Shown one piece after another: positions 22,575 through 33,459 of a DNA stretch of 64,000 nucleotides. The translations under genes and the position numbers were made by a program. The DNA comes from Wolfiporia cocos (Eukaryota; Basidiomycota; Agaricomycetes; Polyporales; Phaeolaceae), in NCBI GenBank assembly GCA_029448655.1, contig JACCLO010000010.1:2976001-3040000 (forward strand), given 5' to 3'. How positions within the stretch are numbered: position 1 is the stretch's first letter; each line of letters starts with the position of its first letter. Under the pieces are notes generated by a model. That model did not search any database, was not told the DNA's origin, and saw only the letters and a list, made by a program, of their open reading frames with translations.

Positions 22575-24030
22575 CTGATCACTCGGTCCTTGTGCACACT
22601 GTGATCCGCTGTTTCATGCGGTCCCCTCCACTGCTAGCACACTATTCTTGCGAGCGTCCTTCTATAATGTTATCGCTCGGTTTTTCTCGCCGTCACTGTA
22701 CTGACCCGCGGGTCCACGCTGCTCTTTCCGAAGACTGTTTGCCGCACCGGCCGTCTGGTTGACTTCTCCTCGCAGACCATCCTTGGCAACGCCTTCTAGC
22801 GTTCCCCTGCGTCCTTTACACCGCAGCGCATCTGCTCACCACCTATCCTGATCTGTCAACGGCGGGCTGACGTACTTTCGCAGCTTCTCTCGCGTCCGAG
22901 CAGTCCGTGGTACGTGTCCAAGACAACTAAGGAAGTATCACAATTACCCATTCACTACCGACAACTCTACAAGCTGAAAGCCAATGCGTGTCGAGCATAT
23001 CTCCCGCCTGCTGATGGCAATGTGCGTTCCAGTAGGCTGGGTCCGAACTTCTTGCCGTGCTCTCCCTTGTCTAGGCCTGACGCTGGCATTTCTGTAATTG
23101 CACATTATGGATAGCTCTGGTGGACGACATGGGTCTCTGGTGTCACGTTCTGGGAATATCCTCAGTCTTTGTCGATATCTCTTCTCAATGGTGTTCAGAC
23201 CCAGTAGCGCTGCCTTATGGACTGTCCCATATACGGCAGGGTGTTTTCCTGAGCGGTACTCAGTCATCGTGCACGCGTCAAAGATTAATAGCTGCATAAT
23301 TCATTCCGAAGCTTATAGCCGCCCGCTAGATATTGTGCATATCGCATCCGTACTCGCCCCTCTCTCTATGTGTCTCTTTCCCTGCGTACTGGTCCTTCAG
23401 TCACATTCGCCGGTGTATTGCCTCTGGTGCACTGCTCAGTATGTACATGGTCTCTTCTTGACTCACTTTGTACCCGAGGGTGTGTTCCTGAGTACTGCCT
23501 CCGGCGCACTTGGGTTCTCAGCGACGACTTCCGGTGCTCTCGACATCTTCGGTTCTTCATCTGTAGCAACAGCTACCAGCGACTGCCAATAGGGTAGACT
23601 GTAACAACGCACGTAGGCTTGCTTGCTACTGGATAGAAAGCGACCCATTTCACCAGCTGTGACTGAGCTTTATGAGAATGGTCCTGACGCGCTGTCCTAG
23701 AAACCACCTATCAGTCTCCGCTTCTCGGCGCGTATATGAAGCTCTTGGGGTGTACCCCAGGGCACATCACGTTCTTTGATCTTTGTATATCCGCTCCTTC
23801 GTGCTCACCCTTGCCCTGTTTCCTCGTCGAGTTTCTGATCCAGTCACATGGTATTTTCTCGACTCGCAGGCTCACTCGCCTTATCGTCGCCAGTGCCCCA
23901 CTCACACTGGGTAACTAACCTCTGCCTCTTTATCGCTGCGAGAAGACCGGTCTGTTCAAGGTTACACGAGACGTGATTCGTAGCCAATGTCTGGATCCTC
24001 GAGACAGAGCACTTCGACTACAGAATATTA
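22575..24030 (-). repeat. Unclassified interspersed repeat, copy C
   Basis: The most diverged of the three copies. It shares GCTGATCACTCGG, GTGGACGACATGGGTCTCTG, GCAGGGTGTTTTCCTGAGCG, TCAGCGACGACTTCCGG, GTGACTGAGC and TCGCTGCGAGAAGACCGGTC with copies A and B in the same order. Minus-strand remnants include MTEYRSGKHPAVYG, comparable with TEHRSRKPLADYG of copy B. Only short frames survive. Confidence 0.55.
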
Positions 24031-24929
24031 AGCTCATTTCTCAGATAGGTAAATTATCGGATATCTCGTCCTTGGTGAATACATTGAGGCAGTCCGGAGA
24101 TATGAATGTCCCGGAGCGGTCTACCCGCAAATTCAGTCTTTCAAAGAGCTACGATACCTGAGCACTGGCTATTGCGACTTCTGCCGCTGAGCGCTACAAG
24201 CGCATGCAGTATCATCCACGAATATACAACTTATTCTTACATGCTTTCAAAATACATCTCAGTGATTACAGGAACATGCAGGTTAGCTCGAAGGAAACAA
24301 AAACAGGACCATAAATATACTTCTTTCGTCGACGGTACAATCTCAAGAGCCTCGTCATCATAGAGGCAATCTGAGTTCCTCAGCTCAGTCTCTAACTTCT
24401 TCAGGCGGATGAAATGCCCCCTCTTCAGTCTGAAGAACTGGGCGAGAACTCAGAACACAATGGTTGGCCGGGAATGCCTCCACATCTTAATGATAATCGT
24501 GTAATGGATCACCTACTGTCTGTCTGTGCAACGGCCACATACGTAGTCCGAGGCATCTTTTAACCCTCAGCCCTGAAAGATCCACTATTTGTTTTGCTGA
24601 GATTCCAATCTGATGACAACTCAGCCGGATAACCATGATGGGAGATTGCTGTCATACCCCATTGTATTATTTTGTTGAGCGTCTCGCGAAAATGATAGCT
24701 GTCCAAGAGATCTATATCAATATCTTGTCCTGTAAACAAATGCCAGCTAGGAAGATTGCGACTGTGTAGCTGACCACTCGGAGACTTTTGTAAAGCAGCA
24801 CATTTTATGTGTAGCTGCTAATTGAAGTCTACACTCAGTAAAGGGGTAAATATGGGATCGTCTTTCGGAAATAGTATCAGACAAGCAGGTATTAATTGCC
24901 TGACGATAGGAATTTCCAAAGCACAGGAT
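24031..24929. other. Unassigned region
   Basis: Only frames of 85 residues or fewer without motifs occur here. It is downstream of the minus-strand P450 remnant and may include its former 3' flank. Confidence 0.4.
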
Positions 24930-25255
24930 CTAGAGCAAGGAGTTGATATATCCTAACACAACAGCTCCACAGCATCCTTCGGGCGACCCGGGGCGAGGCC
25001 TGATCTCACACACGAACTGCTTCGGATGCCTACACAGTACTTATCAGAAGTGAGAGCTGGTGTTACAAAAAATCATCAAACATCACACCTCACAAACTCG
25101 GGATTGAATATTGCATCAGGTGTGATCTCTCGGCCATGAATGCCACGGGCGTTCTGAATATTGAAGAGTGATGCAGTGCATGCGATTGCCAGCCAGATAC
25201 TCTCATCGGTGAAATATCATCCAGGATAAACCCTGTAGCCCTCATCAATTCTCCG
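24930..25255 (-). pseudogene. Cytochrome P450 pseudogene, C-terminal end
   Basis: Read on the minus strand, 25255-25089 gives RVYPG, a stop, YFTDESIWLAIACTASLFNI, then GREITPDAIFNPEFV. A 59-nt intron (25030-25088, GTGTGA to GTAG) leads to HPKQFVCEIRPRPGSPE and a TAG at 24930. This is the heme-binding loop to C-terminus of an agaricomycete P450. The cysteine that ligates heme iron is tyrosine here (RVYPG for RxCPG), and the next conserved arginine codon is a stop. Both changes preclude activity. No other P450 segment was found upstream, so the rest is lost or too diverged to see. Confidence 0.85.
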
Positions 25256-25890
25256 CTAGTTCGAGCAATGGTTGCGTGTCCCACCGTCTACCGGCGGCAA
25301 TGGATGCAAGTACATCTGTGCATCCAATGTCTGAGAGTGGTTCATGAATGTCTCGGAGGAGAGACACTGGTTATGTATGATTGATACCATCTGCTACCAC
25401 GTACAGGGATCCGGAAGCATGGGAGCCTCTTTTATTGTCGTGGCCAGACGAGATGTATGAAGGGTGAGGCAAAGTCAGCAGGCAGGTGTTTATGTGGATG
25501 CATAGAGTGCGTGCTATGAATGGCAGAAAGTCCATGTACGTATCTGTTGCTCGATATCATCAGAATATGCCGAGGCTGTGCGGGGCAATGTGGCCACGGC
25601 GGCATGAAGGACGTCGGTGTGGCCCTAGGGGAATGTTACAAGCTCATGACAACGAGGTGCCAAGTGGCGGGACCATTCATTAGCCCATGACGGCTGTCAC
25701 CCAAGCACAATGTACTGTTAACCGACCTTGTAGGTTCTATTGGCGAGTTTTCCATTGTCACTCGGTCATTGGCATTCGTCACGACAAAAGTGCTGGTGAG
25801 GCATGTCAGTGTGCGAAGCTGTCCAATGAGTGGAACGGGATAGTACTCTGGTGTTATTCAAAGCATAACGATTACATTTGATTGCTGCAT
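25256..25890. other. Unassigned region
   Basis: Sequence upstream of the P450 remnant where the missing oxygen-binding helix and ExxR would be expected; neither was seen. Short frames only. Confidence 0.4.
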
Positions 25891-25899
25891 GGTTGGCAT

Positions 25900-26486
25900 A
25901 CTTGAGGTTAATGCCCCAGTGAGTTTGCATGGCCTCTGAAACTCCACTGTGGCTGCGGCAACGGCGCTTGTAGATCGGCATACGGTAGGACCGTTGGAAG
26001 ATTATAGAGCGATTTCACAACACGGATATTAGCCTCAATCCTAGCTTATACACTTACATCCAATCACATTGATAGATTGCGCTTGGCGGTGGCGACCTTG
26101 CGCATTAGTCACTGGCATCATAGTGCGGCGGCAAACAGGCGCTTGTACGTCCTCTGCCCACGCTATCGTAGAGCGGGCAGCTTGCAGTACATGTCGGATA
26201 AAACACGGTCTGCTATCCTTCCCTGCTGCTCAATGATATTGAGGCTCAACTTGTGTACAGCATAATCTTTATCACTTTGTTCTTGGTTGTCAGACTGGAA
26301 TGCCGCAAAAGTGAGTATATATCCATTCAATTGTAGGTATACACTTGAACCCGCCGCGGCCGCCTGCTCGTGTTCGGTATTTCTTCAAGATCAACTTGTA
26401 CGCTTGGCGCATGCCCGTCTGCCTGCCGATCCAACTCGGGCAGCCACAGCGGAGTTTCAAAAAAGGCCATGGAGGCTGGTTCAAGT
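25900..26486. mobile_element. Mutator-like non-autonomous element (MITE), copy 1
   Basis: The 587-bp element has imperfect terminal inverted repeats. The left begins ACTTGAGGTTAATGCCCC and continues TGCATGGCC, TGAAACTCC and GTGGCTGC. The right reads GCAGCCACAGCGGAGTTTCA, GGCCATGG and ends TTCAAGT. It is flanked by 9-bp duplications GGTTGGCAT (25891-25899) and GGTTGGCAG (26487-26495), eight of nine identical. The left terminus is closely related to the element at 49974-50678. A 9-bp duplication is typical of Mutator-like transposons. It encodes no transposase. Confidence 0.8.
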
Positions 26487-26495
26487 GGTTGGCAG

Positions 26496-26861
26496 GGTCA
26501 AGGCTTGACCCGTGTTCTTGGCCAGTTTGATGGGGTACCTTGCCAACCGGCAGTCAACGGTGGAACGTGATGTCGTGTCCACCACGTATAAATATGCATC
26601 TTCCCCTGGCCACAGGAAGCATCAACTCCCACTTCTACCTCTCATACTTTGACAAGAGGCTACGACTCACTATATTGCTCGCTCGTTGCTGAGGTGAGAA
26701 ATTTTTCTGTGCACACAACCTCATCTGATGGTAGCCACCTGTTCCAGTCGCATTGCGCAACTTGAGTAGCATAGACAATACTTCAGGCCTCATTGATCTT
26801 TTGCCGTCATAGATCGCTCGGTGATAAGCCTTCCAGAGTGTTTCCACACCTAACGTGCATC
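26496..26861. other. Intergenic region upstream of the F-box/LRR gene
   Basis: It contains CGTATAAATATGC near 26584, a possible TATA element about 275 bases from the proposed start at 26862. No other gene was seen; a 70-aa minus frame lacks motifs. Confidence 0.45.
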
Positions 26862-28456
26862 ATGTCGAATGATCAGCAACGTAGTTCTCCGGTAAACGGT
26901 GTCTCCTCGAGTGTTAATATTTTTACATATTGACGCATGATTAGTCTCAGCACAGGCTCGTATATTACAAACCCCTGTCCGATGGCAACTGTCCTATTGA
27001 ACGCATGCCAAATGCGATCCTCGCATGTATTTTCGGCTTCGTACTTTGCCACCCGGTTTACGGTTGGTGTATAACTGTCTGGGACAATTTTGACGAATAT
27101 TGGTCAGACAGCGAAACTGCTTGGGAGGATGTCCGATCCTCCAATAGGTGCATCGGACGAGTTATGGTTGTGTGTCGCCGGTGGAATGACATCGCGATGC
27201 GCATACCCCGATTGTGGACCGATATTGCCGTCGATGAAGCACGAAGGGCCTCGGACATATCCCTATATCTGGAACGATCAGCACGGCTTCCTATATACAT
27301 ATACGTCAAGAACGGAACGCAGAATACCTTCGAAAACTTGGTCCGCTGCTCATCTCGCATCAAGGAACTGTATTGCTTCTTTAACAAGAGCAGTGATCTG
27401 TCGTGTCTTGGCGCATTACATGATCCCGCACCCATACTTGAGAGTCTATCCATCCATTTTAACTACTCAAAGGATGCGACGGATGATTCACACGACGTTG
27501 CAGCGAACCCGGCGATTCCCTCGACCATTTTCAACCATCAAGCTCCCAATTTGCGCAAGCTCACGCTCATTCCATTCGTCCCCACTCTGAACTGCAATCT
27601 CACCCATCTCAGACTAGAGTATCAGAATGGTACGACATGGGATATGAACCGTTTCATGACGCTGCTCCAAGCCAATCCGGGCCTCGAGGAACTGCACATG
27701 TTCGACGCCTCCCCTGCACCGGTTTCTCAGTTCTCCGGCTTCGTTGACCTCCCTAAGTTGCGTGTCTGGTCTCTTGGCTGCCACGACTGCACACAACTGT
27801 CACGAATTTTGCAATGCGTTGGGATACCGTCTACCGCTCAATTGATCATATACGATATCGATGAAGCGGGCTCAAGCATCTCAGATTCTTTCCCCCAAGA
27901 CATCTCCAAGCTCCGGAACCTCGGCGTCCTCACTGACGTTTACATCACAGTGGAGAGAAGTACGATCGAGGTTCTGGCACTCCCTGAAAGCGGAAACGCT
28001 GCGCTGCGCTTTACTCCCTGCGGGTCATTGCCGTACTTCGTCCACACCTTGCAGAATATCGGGAAGATCCTGTCTGTCGCTCACCTCACGCACCTCAGCA
28101 TCAGTACTGGTGTCGATTCGGCGTTCTGGCTCCGGCCGACACAACGCGAATTGGACGAAGCGCGGGATGCATCGCTTTGGGAGGCGATCTTCTCTCAGGT
28201 GGCCTCACGGTGCAAGATCTCCGTGAACGGACCATTTCTCGAGGGCGCGGCCGAGGCTCTACGGGCGCGGCAAGGCAACTCCGCCTTATGGAGACCTAAT
28301 CTCGAGCTCGAGGACGCGATGCTCGCCCGCGCGTGCGCCGACGACACCTCGGAGGCGACCAAGGGGAGCAACGTTGCGAGCGACCTCGACGATGTCGCAT
28401 CTATCGCGGGCATCGTGCGCAAGTTCGGGAAGCACAGCCTCAACGAGCTCGACTGA
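26862..28456 (+). CDS. F-box/LRR-like protein, 511 aa, two exons
   Basis: The model is join(26862..26891, 26951..28456). A 59-nt intron (GTAAAC to CTCAG) joins ten codons (MSNDQQRSSP) to HRLVYYKPLSDGNCPIERMP in frame; translation could instead start at ATG 27005, giving 483 aa. The F-box lies around residues 25-80, with MPNAILACIFGF and the usual basidiomycete helix-2 pattern CIGRVMVVCRRWNDIAMRIP followed by RLWTDI. The rest is an irregular leucine-rich repeat region (NLTHLRLEYQNG, NPGLEELHMFD, LPKLRVWSLG, VAHLTHLSIS), with an acidic, charged C-terminus. Such proteins recruit targets to SCF ubiquitin ligases; the target is unknown. The long intact frame shows it is not degraded. Confidence 0.8.
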
Positions 28457-29197
28457 ACGAGACGCGCTGATAGATGTCTGGCATGTTATGATTGATGAGG
28501 GGCTGGATCATGGTGTATTACTGTAGTCGCGTAGTTGAACCTCACGAAATGCGACGGCTTTAGCTGAGGCCTGTGAGCTCATATAACCATAACCTCAATG
28601 TGGAGTAATGCGCCTGCTGCCCCCGCCCTCCTGGATTGTGCATCTTCAACGTCAGCAAAATCTCATTTTGGCAGATCATCTCAGATTACATAAAACTTCA
28701 AGGATCACATAATGCTGCCTCAGTCACAGGATAACAGGTTTTTCATCTGGGATCTACAGCCGCATGCCGCGACCATTTGCCAACCTGACAGATCTTGATC
28801 TTGATCAACCTGTGGGCTAAGTAGATGTGTGTGCCACCGTCATCGCGTCTTGACCCCACCCAGGATCTCACATACACCCGGCGCACCAGCTACTCGCGCA
28901 TCACAACACTCCAGCAGGGCGGACGTCCGGTCCACACACGCACGCACGCACGCATCGCCTCGCAAGGAGGGGTGTAGATTCGCGCACCGCCGCCGTCATC
29001 CAGCTTGACAGTGCATGCCCGGCCACACACGCACGTCCGAGTGTCGTCAATCTAGCTCATTACAAGGTAGAGAAACGTACGAATACACGCTAAGCTATGA
29101 ACACATTCGTCGACACGCCGAGCATCTGCACTGCATCGTCCGCCTTCCGCACTGGCGGCGTCCGACCTCCCCGTCTCTGTTCCGACGCCCGCAGCGC
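28457..29197. other. Convergent 3' flanks of the F-box gene and aconitase
   Basis: Two genes end towards each other here. A CACG-repeat microsatellite lies near 28938-28957. The part from 29020 is the aconitase downstream flank that reappears in the duplicated fragment at 14080. No coding frame is convincing. Confidence 0.6.
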
Positions 29198-31918
29198 CTA
29201 GTTGCCCTTCGCCTTCGCCGCCATCTGCGCGCGCGCATCAGTCAGCGAGCCCAACGAGGAAGAGATAAAGAAAAGAGACGCACGAGGTTGAGCGCCGAGC
29301 CGGCCTTGAACCACTCGATCTGGCCCTCGTTGAACGAGTGCGCGAGCGGGATCTCATCCTTCGTCCCGTCCTCGTGCTTCGCGACCAGCGTCAAGTTCTT
29401 CCCAGGCGCGAACGCCTCGAGGCCGAGGATGTCCACCTTGTCCGTCGGCCGCACCTTGTCGTAGTCCGCCGCGTCCGCGAACGTGAGCGCGAGCATGCCC
29501 TGCTTCTTCAGGTTCGTCTCGTGGATCCGCGCAAACGACCGCGTGATGACCGCCAGCCCGCCGAGGAACCGCGGCTCGAGCGCCGCGTGCTCCCGACTCG
29601 AGCCCTCGCCGTAGTTGTGGTCCCCAATGACCACCCACTTGATCCCGCGGTCCCGGTAGTACGCCCCCGTCGCCGGCACGGGCCCGTACTCGCCCGTGAT
29701 CGCGTTCCGCACCTTGTTCGCCTCTCCGTTCTCCGCATTGATCGCCCCGATCAGGCAGTTCTGGCTGATGTTCTCCAGGTGCCCGCGGTACTTGAGCCAC
29801 GGCCCGCCCGCAGAGATGTGGTCCGTCGTGCACTTGCCCTTCACCTTGATCAGAATCGGGAGGTCCGTCGGCGTCTTACCGTCCCACGGCTGGAACGGCT
29901 TCAGCAGCTGCAGGCGCTCAGACTTGGGGTCGACGGCGACCTGGACGGACGCGCGGTCCGCGGGCGGGGGCTGGAAGGTGTTCTGTCCGGGGTCGTAGCC
30001 CTTGGGCGGGAGCTCGTTCCCAGAGGGGTCCGAGAACTTGAACGGCTTGCCATCCGAGCCGATGAGGGTGTCCGTGAGCGGGTTGAAGCGGAGGTCGCCG
30101 GCGAAGGCAAAGGCGGTGACGATGTCCGGGGACGCGACGAACGCGTGCGTCGCGGGGTTCGCGTCGTTCCGGCCGGTGAAGTTGCGGTTGTACGAGGTGA
30201 TGACTGGTGGGCGTCAGCAGCGGCACGTGGTCAATGCAAAACAGTACGCACTCGAGTTGGCTTCGCCCTTCTTGACGTCGCGGCGGTCCCACTGTCCGAT
30301 GCACGGTCCGCACGCGTTGGCGAGGATGAGCCCGCCGACGTCCTCAAAGGCACCAATCTGGCCGTCGCGCTCAATCGTCGCGCGCACCTGCTCCGAACCG
30401 GGGGTGACCGTGAACTTGCTCTTGGTCTGGAGACCGTGCGAGGCAGCCTCCTTGGCGATCGACGCCGCGCGCGACATGTCCTCGTACGACGAGTTCGTGC
30501 ACGAACCGATCAGGGCGACCTTGAGCTCCGCGGGCCAGCCGTTCTTCTCGACCTCCTCCTTGAACTTGGAGACGGGCGTGGCGAGGTCGGGGGTGAACGG
30601 TCCGTTGATGTGCGGCTCGAGCTCGGAGAGGTTCTGCGGGGCACGTTAGAAGACGGGAGGGAGGGCAGACGGGGGCACGCACGATCTCGATGTGCTGGTC
30701 GTATTCCGCGTCCTTGTCGGCCTGAAGGTTGTGCGAGAAGCGCTGCGCGTACTTGGCGATGTTCTCGCGGCGAGTGGCCTTGAGGTAGTCGACCATGCGG
30801 TGGTTGAACGGGAAGAGCGAGGTCGTCGCGCCAATCTCGGCACCCATGTTGCAGATCGTGGCCATGCCCGTGCACGAGAGGCTCTCGACGCCGGCGCCCT
30901 TGTACTCGACGATGGCACCGGTGCCGCCCTTGACGGTGAGAATGCCGGCAACCTTGAGGATGACGTCCTTGGGCGTGGTCCAGCCGCTGATCTTGCCAGT
31001 GAGCTCGACACCGATGACCTTGGGGCACTTGAGCTCCCACGGGAGGCCCGCCATGACGTCGACGGCGTCCGCGCCACCGACACCGCACGCGACCATGCCG
31101 AGACCACCTGCGTTGGGCGTGTGCGAGTCGGTGCCGATCATCATGCCGCCGGGGAACGCATAGTTCTCGAGAATGATCTGGTGGATGATACCAGAGCCGG
31201 GCTTCCAGAAACCGAGACCGTACTGTGGGCGGTCTCGGTGAGCCGCGGGAGGTGCGGAAAACACGTGCGGGACGCACCTTTGCCGTAGCCGTCGCCAAAA
31301 AGTCGTAGACCTCCTTGTTCGTGTTAACCGCACGCGCGAGGTCGTTGGGCCCGCCGCTGAGGGCCTCGATGAGGTGATCGCAGTGGACGGTGGTGGGGAC
31401 GGCGGCGGTGTCCATGCCGGCGGACATGAACTGGAGAATCGCCATCTGTACATGACGTCAATGCCTTCTGGCGTCTTCGGAAGGGAGAAGAGTGCTAACC
31501 TGGGCGGTGGCGTCCTGGCACGCAACGCGCTGTGGAGAGGTGAGCGGGGGCACGCGTCAGAGGTGCGTCGGACGTACGTCAGGGCGCAGCTTGAGGTAGG
31601 ACTGGCCGCGCACGATGTCCTGGCCGTGCGGGTCGTCGAGGTGACCGTATACGATCTTTTCCGAGAGGGTCAGAGGGCGGCCGAGTCTGCGCGTGGGTGA
31701 GCGAAAGACGCGTCGTGCGTGCGTATAGGGCGCTACCTCTGACGGACGATGGCGAGGTTGTCCTCGATGCGCTGGTAGTTGATGTACGCGTTGGGCTCGA
31801 GCAAGGACATGGGGACCTTGGACGCGCCGATGTTGCCGTCAGCGACGGTGGCCATGCCCTTGGCGGCCCGCTGGAGGGACCGCCACGCACGGCCAGTGCG
31901 GTTGGCGATGTTGAGCAT
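29198..31918 (-). CDS. ACO1: Aconitate hydratase, mitochondrial, 785 aa, eight exons
   Basis: The model is complement(29198..29224, 29284..30203, 30252..30633, 30683..31222, 31278..31445, 31500..31529, 31578..31686, 31737..31918); all junctions are in frame. It encodes aconitase, the [4Fe-4S] enzyme converting citrate to isocitrate in the TCA cycle. The first 30 residues ([20 protein letters not shown]) are Arg-rich, as in a mitochondrial presequence. Signature segments are [19 protein letters not shown], iron-sulfur ligand Cys388 in GSCTNSS, Cys451 and Cys454 in [10 protein letters not shown], the catalytic-serine region [18 protein letters not shown], and [20 protein letters not shown] near the end. 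Length and motif order match the family. The last exon is nine codons (MAAKAKGN, stop), separated by a 59-nt intron. Pieces of this gene's 3' end recur elsewhere in the window. Confidence 0.97.
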
Positions 31919-31995
31919 GGTCGTTTGCGTCGACGTGCGACGACGAGGAAAAGAGGAGAGTGCGCCGGCAAACGCCGCGGGGAGGTGACGAATTT

Positions 31996-32010
31996 ATTGG
32001 CGGTGATTGG
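31996..32010 (-). promoter_or_regulatory. Paired CCAAT boxes upstream of aconitase
   Basis: On the minus strand two CCAAT sequences (32006-32010 and 31996-32000) are spaced 10 bp apart, about 80-90 bases upstream of the aconitase ATG. The stretch reads GGCCAATCACCGCCAATAAA. CCAAT boxes are bound by the Hap2/3/5 complex, which in fungi regulates respiratory and iron-sulfur genes. Their use here is inferred from sequence only. Confidence 0.55.
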
Positions 32011-33223
32011 CCATCGGGCGAACGCGCCGAAGATGTCCGCCCGCTCTGTCGCCGACCGGCCCTCGGTAACATTGGCGCGGTGGTCTGCAGACTGCACAAC
32101 GTGCTCGGGGTCGCTCTCGCGGCCGACGCGTTCACCGGCGTCACGCGCGGCGAGGCGCTCATCCACTCCCCGCGCGAGGGCGTGTGCCGCGCTGGACGGC
32201 GCTAGACAGCGTGCGCCGCGCTGGACAGCGTACGCTGCCCCGCCTGCAGCGATCGCGATCGAGGGGTGCATTTGGAATTCGGCTGGGCCGCCACTTGTGG
32301 CGCGGACAATGGCAGTCGCTGCTCGCCCATTACAAGCGCCCAGCTCTGATCCGCTCGGGATGGCGCCTCTCGCCTGTACCCCGGCCGAGGCACGCATCCG
32401 CCTGTCTTCGCGAACGCGGTGGCTCCACCCGTTGCGATTCGAGTCGCTGCACGCGTCATGCTGAACTCATACCATGCCGCATCTATGATGCCCGCGTGCA
32501 ACCCCGTGCAACGGCCGCCACTAATGGCTGTGGCGCGGACATCTAGCGCAGGACAACAGTTACACCGGTGGGGTGTTCCCCGCGCTAACGAATCCAATGC
32601 AATCATACCGCACTGCCACCTCTGCAGAGAAAGTGGCGCATCCTCTCCGCGCAACCAAATTACGCACTCCGACCCTCGCGGCGACGCCGTATCGCACATG
32701 CGGTGTCCACTGCACCCGCCGCTGCAACGCCTCCCATGCATACACCCCGAGTGACGCTCCAACACGACCCTGCGGCGCCTCGCACGGGCGCATCTGAGCC
32801 GCCGCCTGCAGATCTGCCGTGAGCCATCGTCTGGCGCCGTATGCGCTCCGTCTCTAGCGAGCTTCCACTAGTATGTGGCCTGCAGGCGGAGGCGCTGCCG
32901 ATGTTATAAGTACCTATGGACGGCGTTGACAGAGGTCAGGATACGTCAACGCCGCCACATTGGACGCGCGTTGCACGCTGGGCTGCGCCGTACAGTACTC
33001 GGTTCCGTACGAGTGCCTCGTTAATGACATTAGCAAAAACCCAGGCTACATATATAGAAATTTATATACATGCATGTACATATATTCTCTGCATGCACTA
33101 AATGGTATCAAAAGTATTGCGGCGCATTGTATGCCCACGTCAGGCTCCTACGACATTGCCAATGCCAGCAAGTATTGCAGTGTATATATGATGCATGCTA
33201 GAATATAATTCAACATATATATG
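32011..33223. other. GC-rich upstream region, then AT-rich transition
   Basis: Long frames on both strands at 31579-32765 look like effects of GC richness and share no family motif. The segment 32238-32361 is partly repeated at 15200-15275. Base composition changes sharply to AT-rich (TATATA runs) around 33030-33220, at the edge of the transposon-dense half. Confidence 0.5.
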
Positions 33224-33459
33224 TGTCACGGTTCGTATCTGGGGTGGAATCCTAAGATGTGACACGTACCATAAGGCCTCACGCTGAAGGAATAAGCCAA
33301 TACCTTCGGGCATAGCGCCCAGCGTGGGAAAGTGAACAACACATATAGCGTGTCCCGCGTATAACAGCTGAGCTGTTATACTGGCCCTTTTGGCACAAGG
33401 GTGTTGGACGTCTGTCCCCACAGAACGCCGGTCTGGGACTGCCGGTTAAATCTGTGACA
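33224..33459 (+). mobile_element. Solo LTR, TRIM family (LTR-T), copy 1
   Basis: This 236-bp unit starts TGTCACGGTTCG and ends TTAAATCTGTGACA. It is nearly identical to the two LTRs at 55438 and 56042. It sits between ATATG (33219-33223) and ATATC (33460-33464), and the right side continues directly into hAT transposase coding sequence. Confidence 0.9.

Noticed and set aside
26403..26530. Possible P450 N-terminus near LPADPTRAATAEFQKRP
   Set aside because: Resemblance is limited to a few prolines and arginines, and the sequence overlaps the terminal repeat of the Mutator-like MITE.
29338..30783. 481-aa plus-strand frame across the aconitase gene
   Set aside because: It is the antisense of conserved aconitase exons, Arg/Val/Glu-rich from GC-biased codons, and crosses the introns. 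No motif of its own.
31579..32765. Long frames upstream of aconitase on both strands
   Set aside because: GC-rich, mutually overlapping, no motifs; better explained as promoter-region composition effects.
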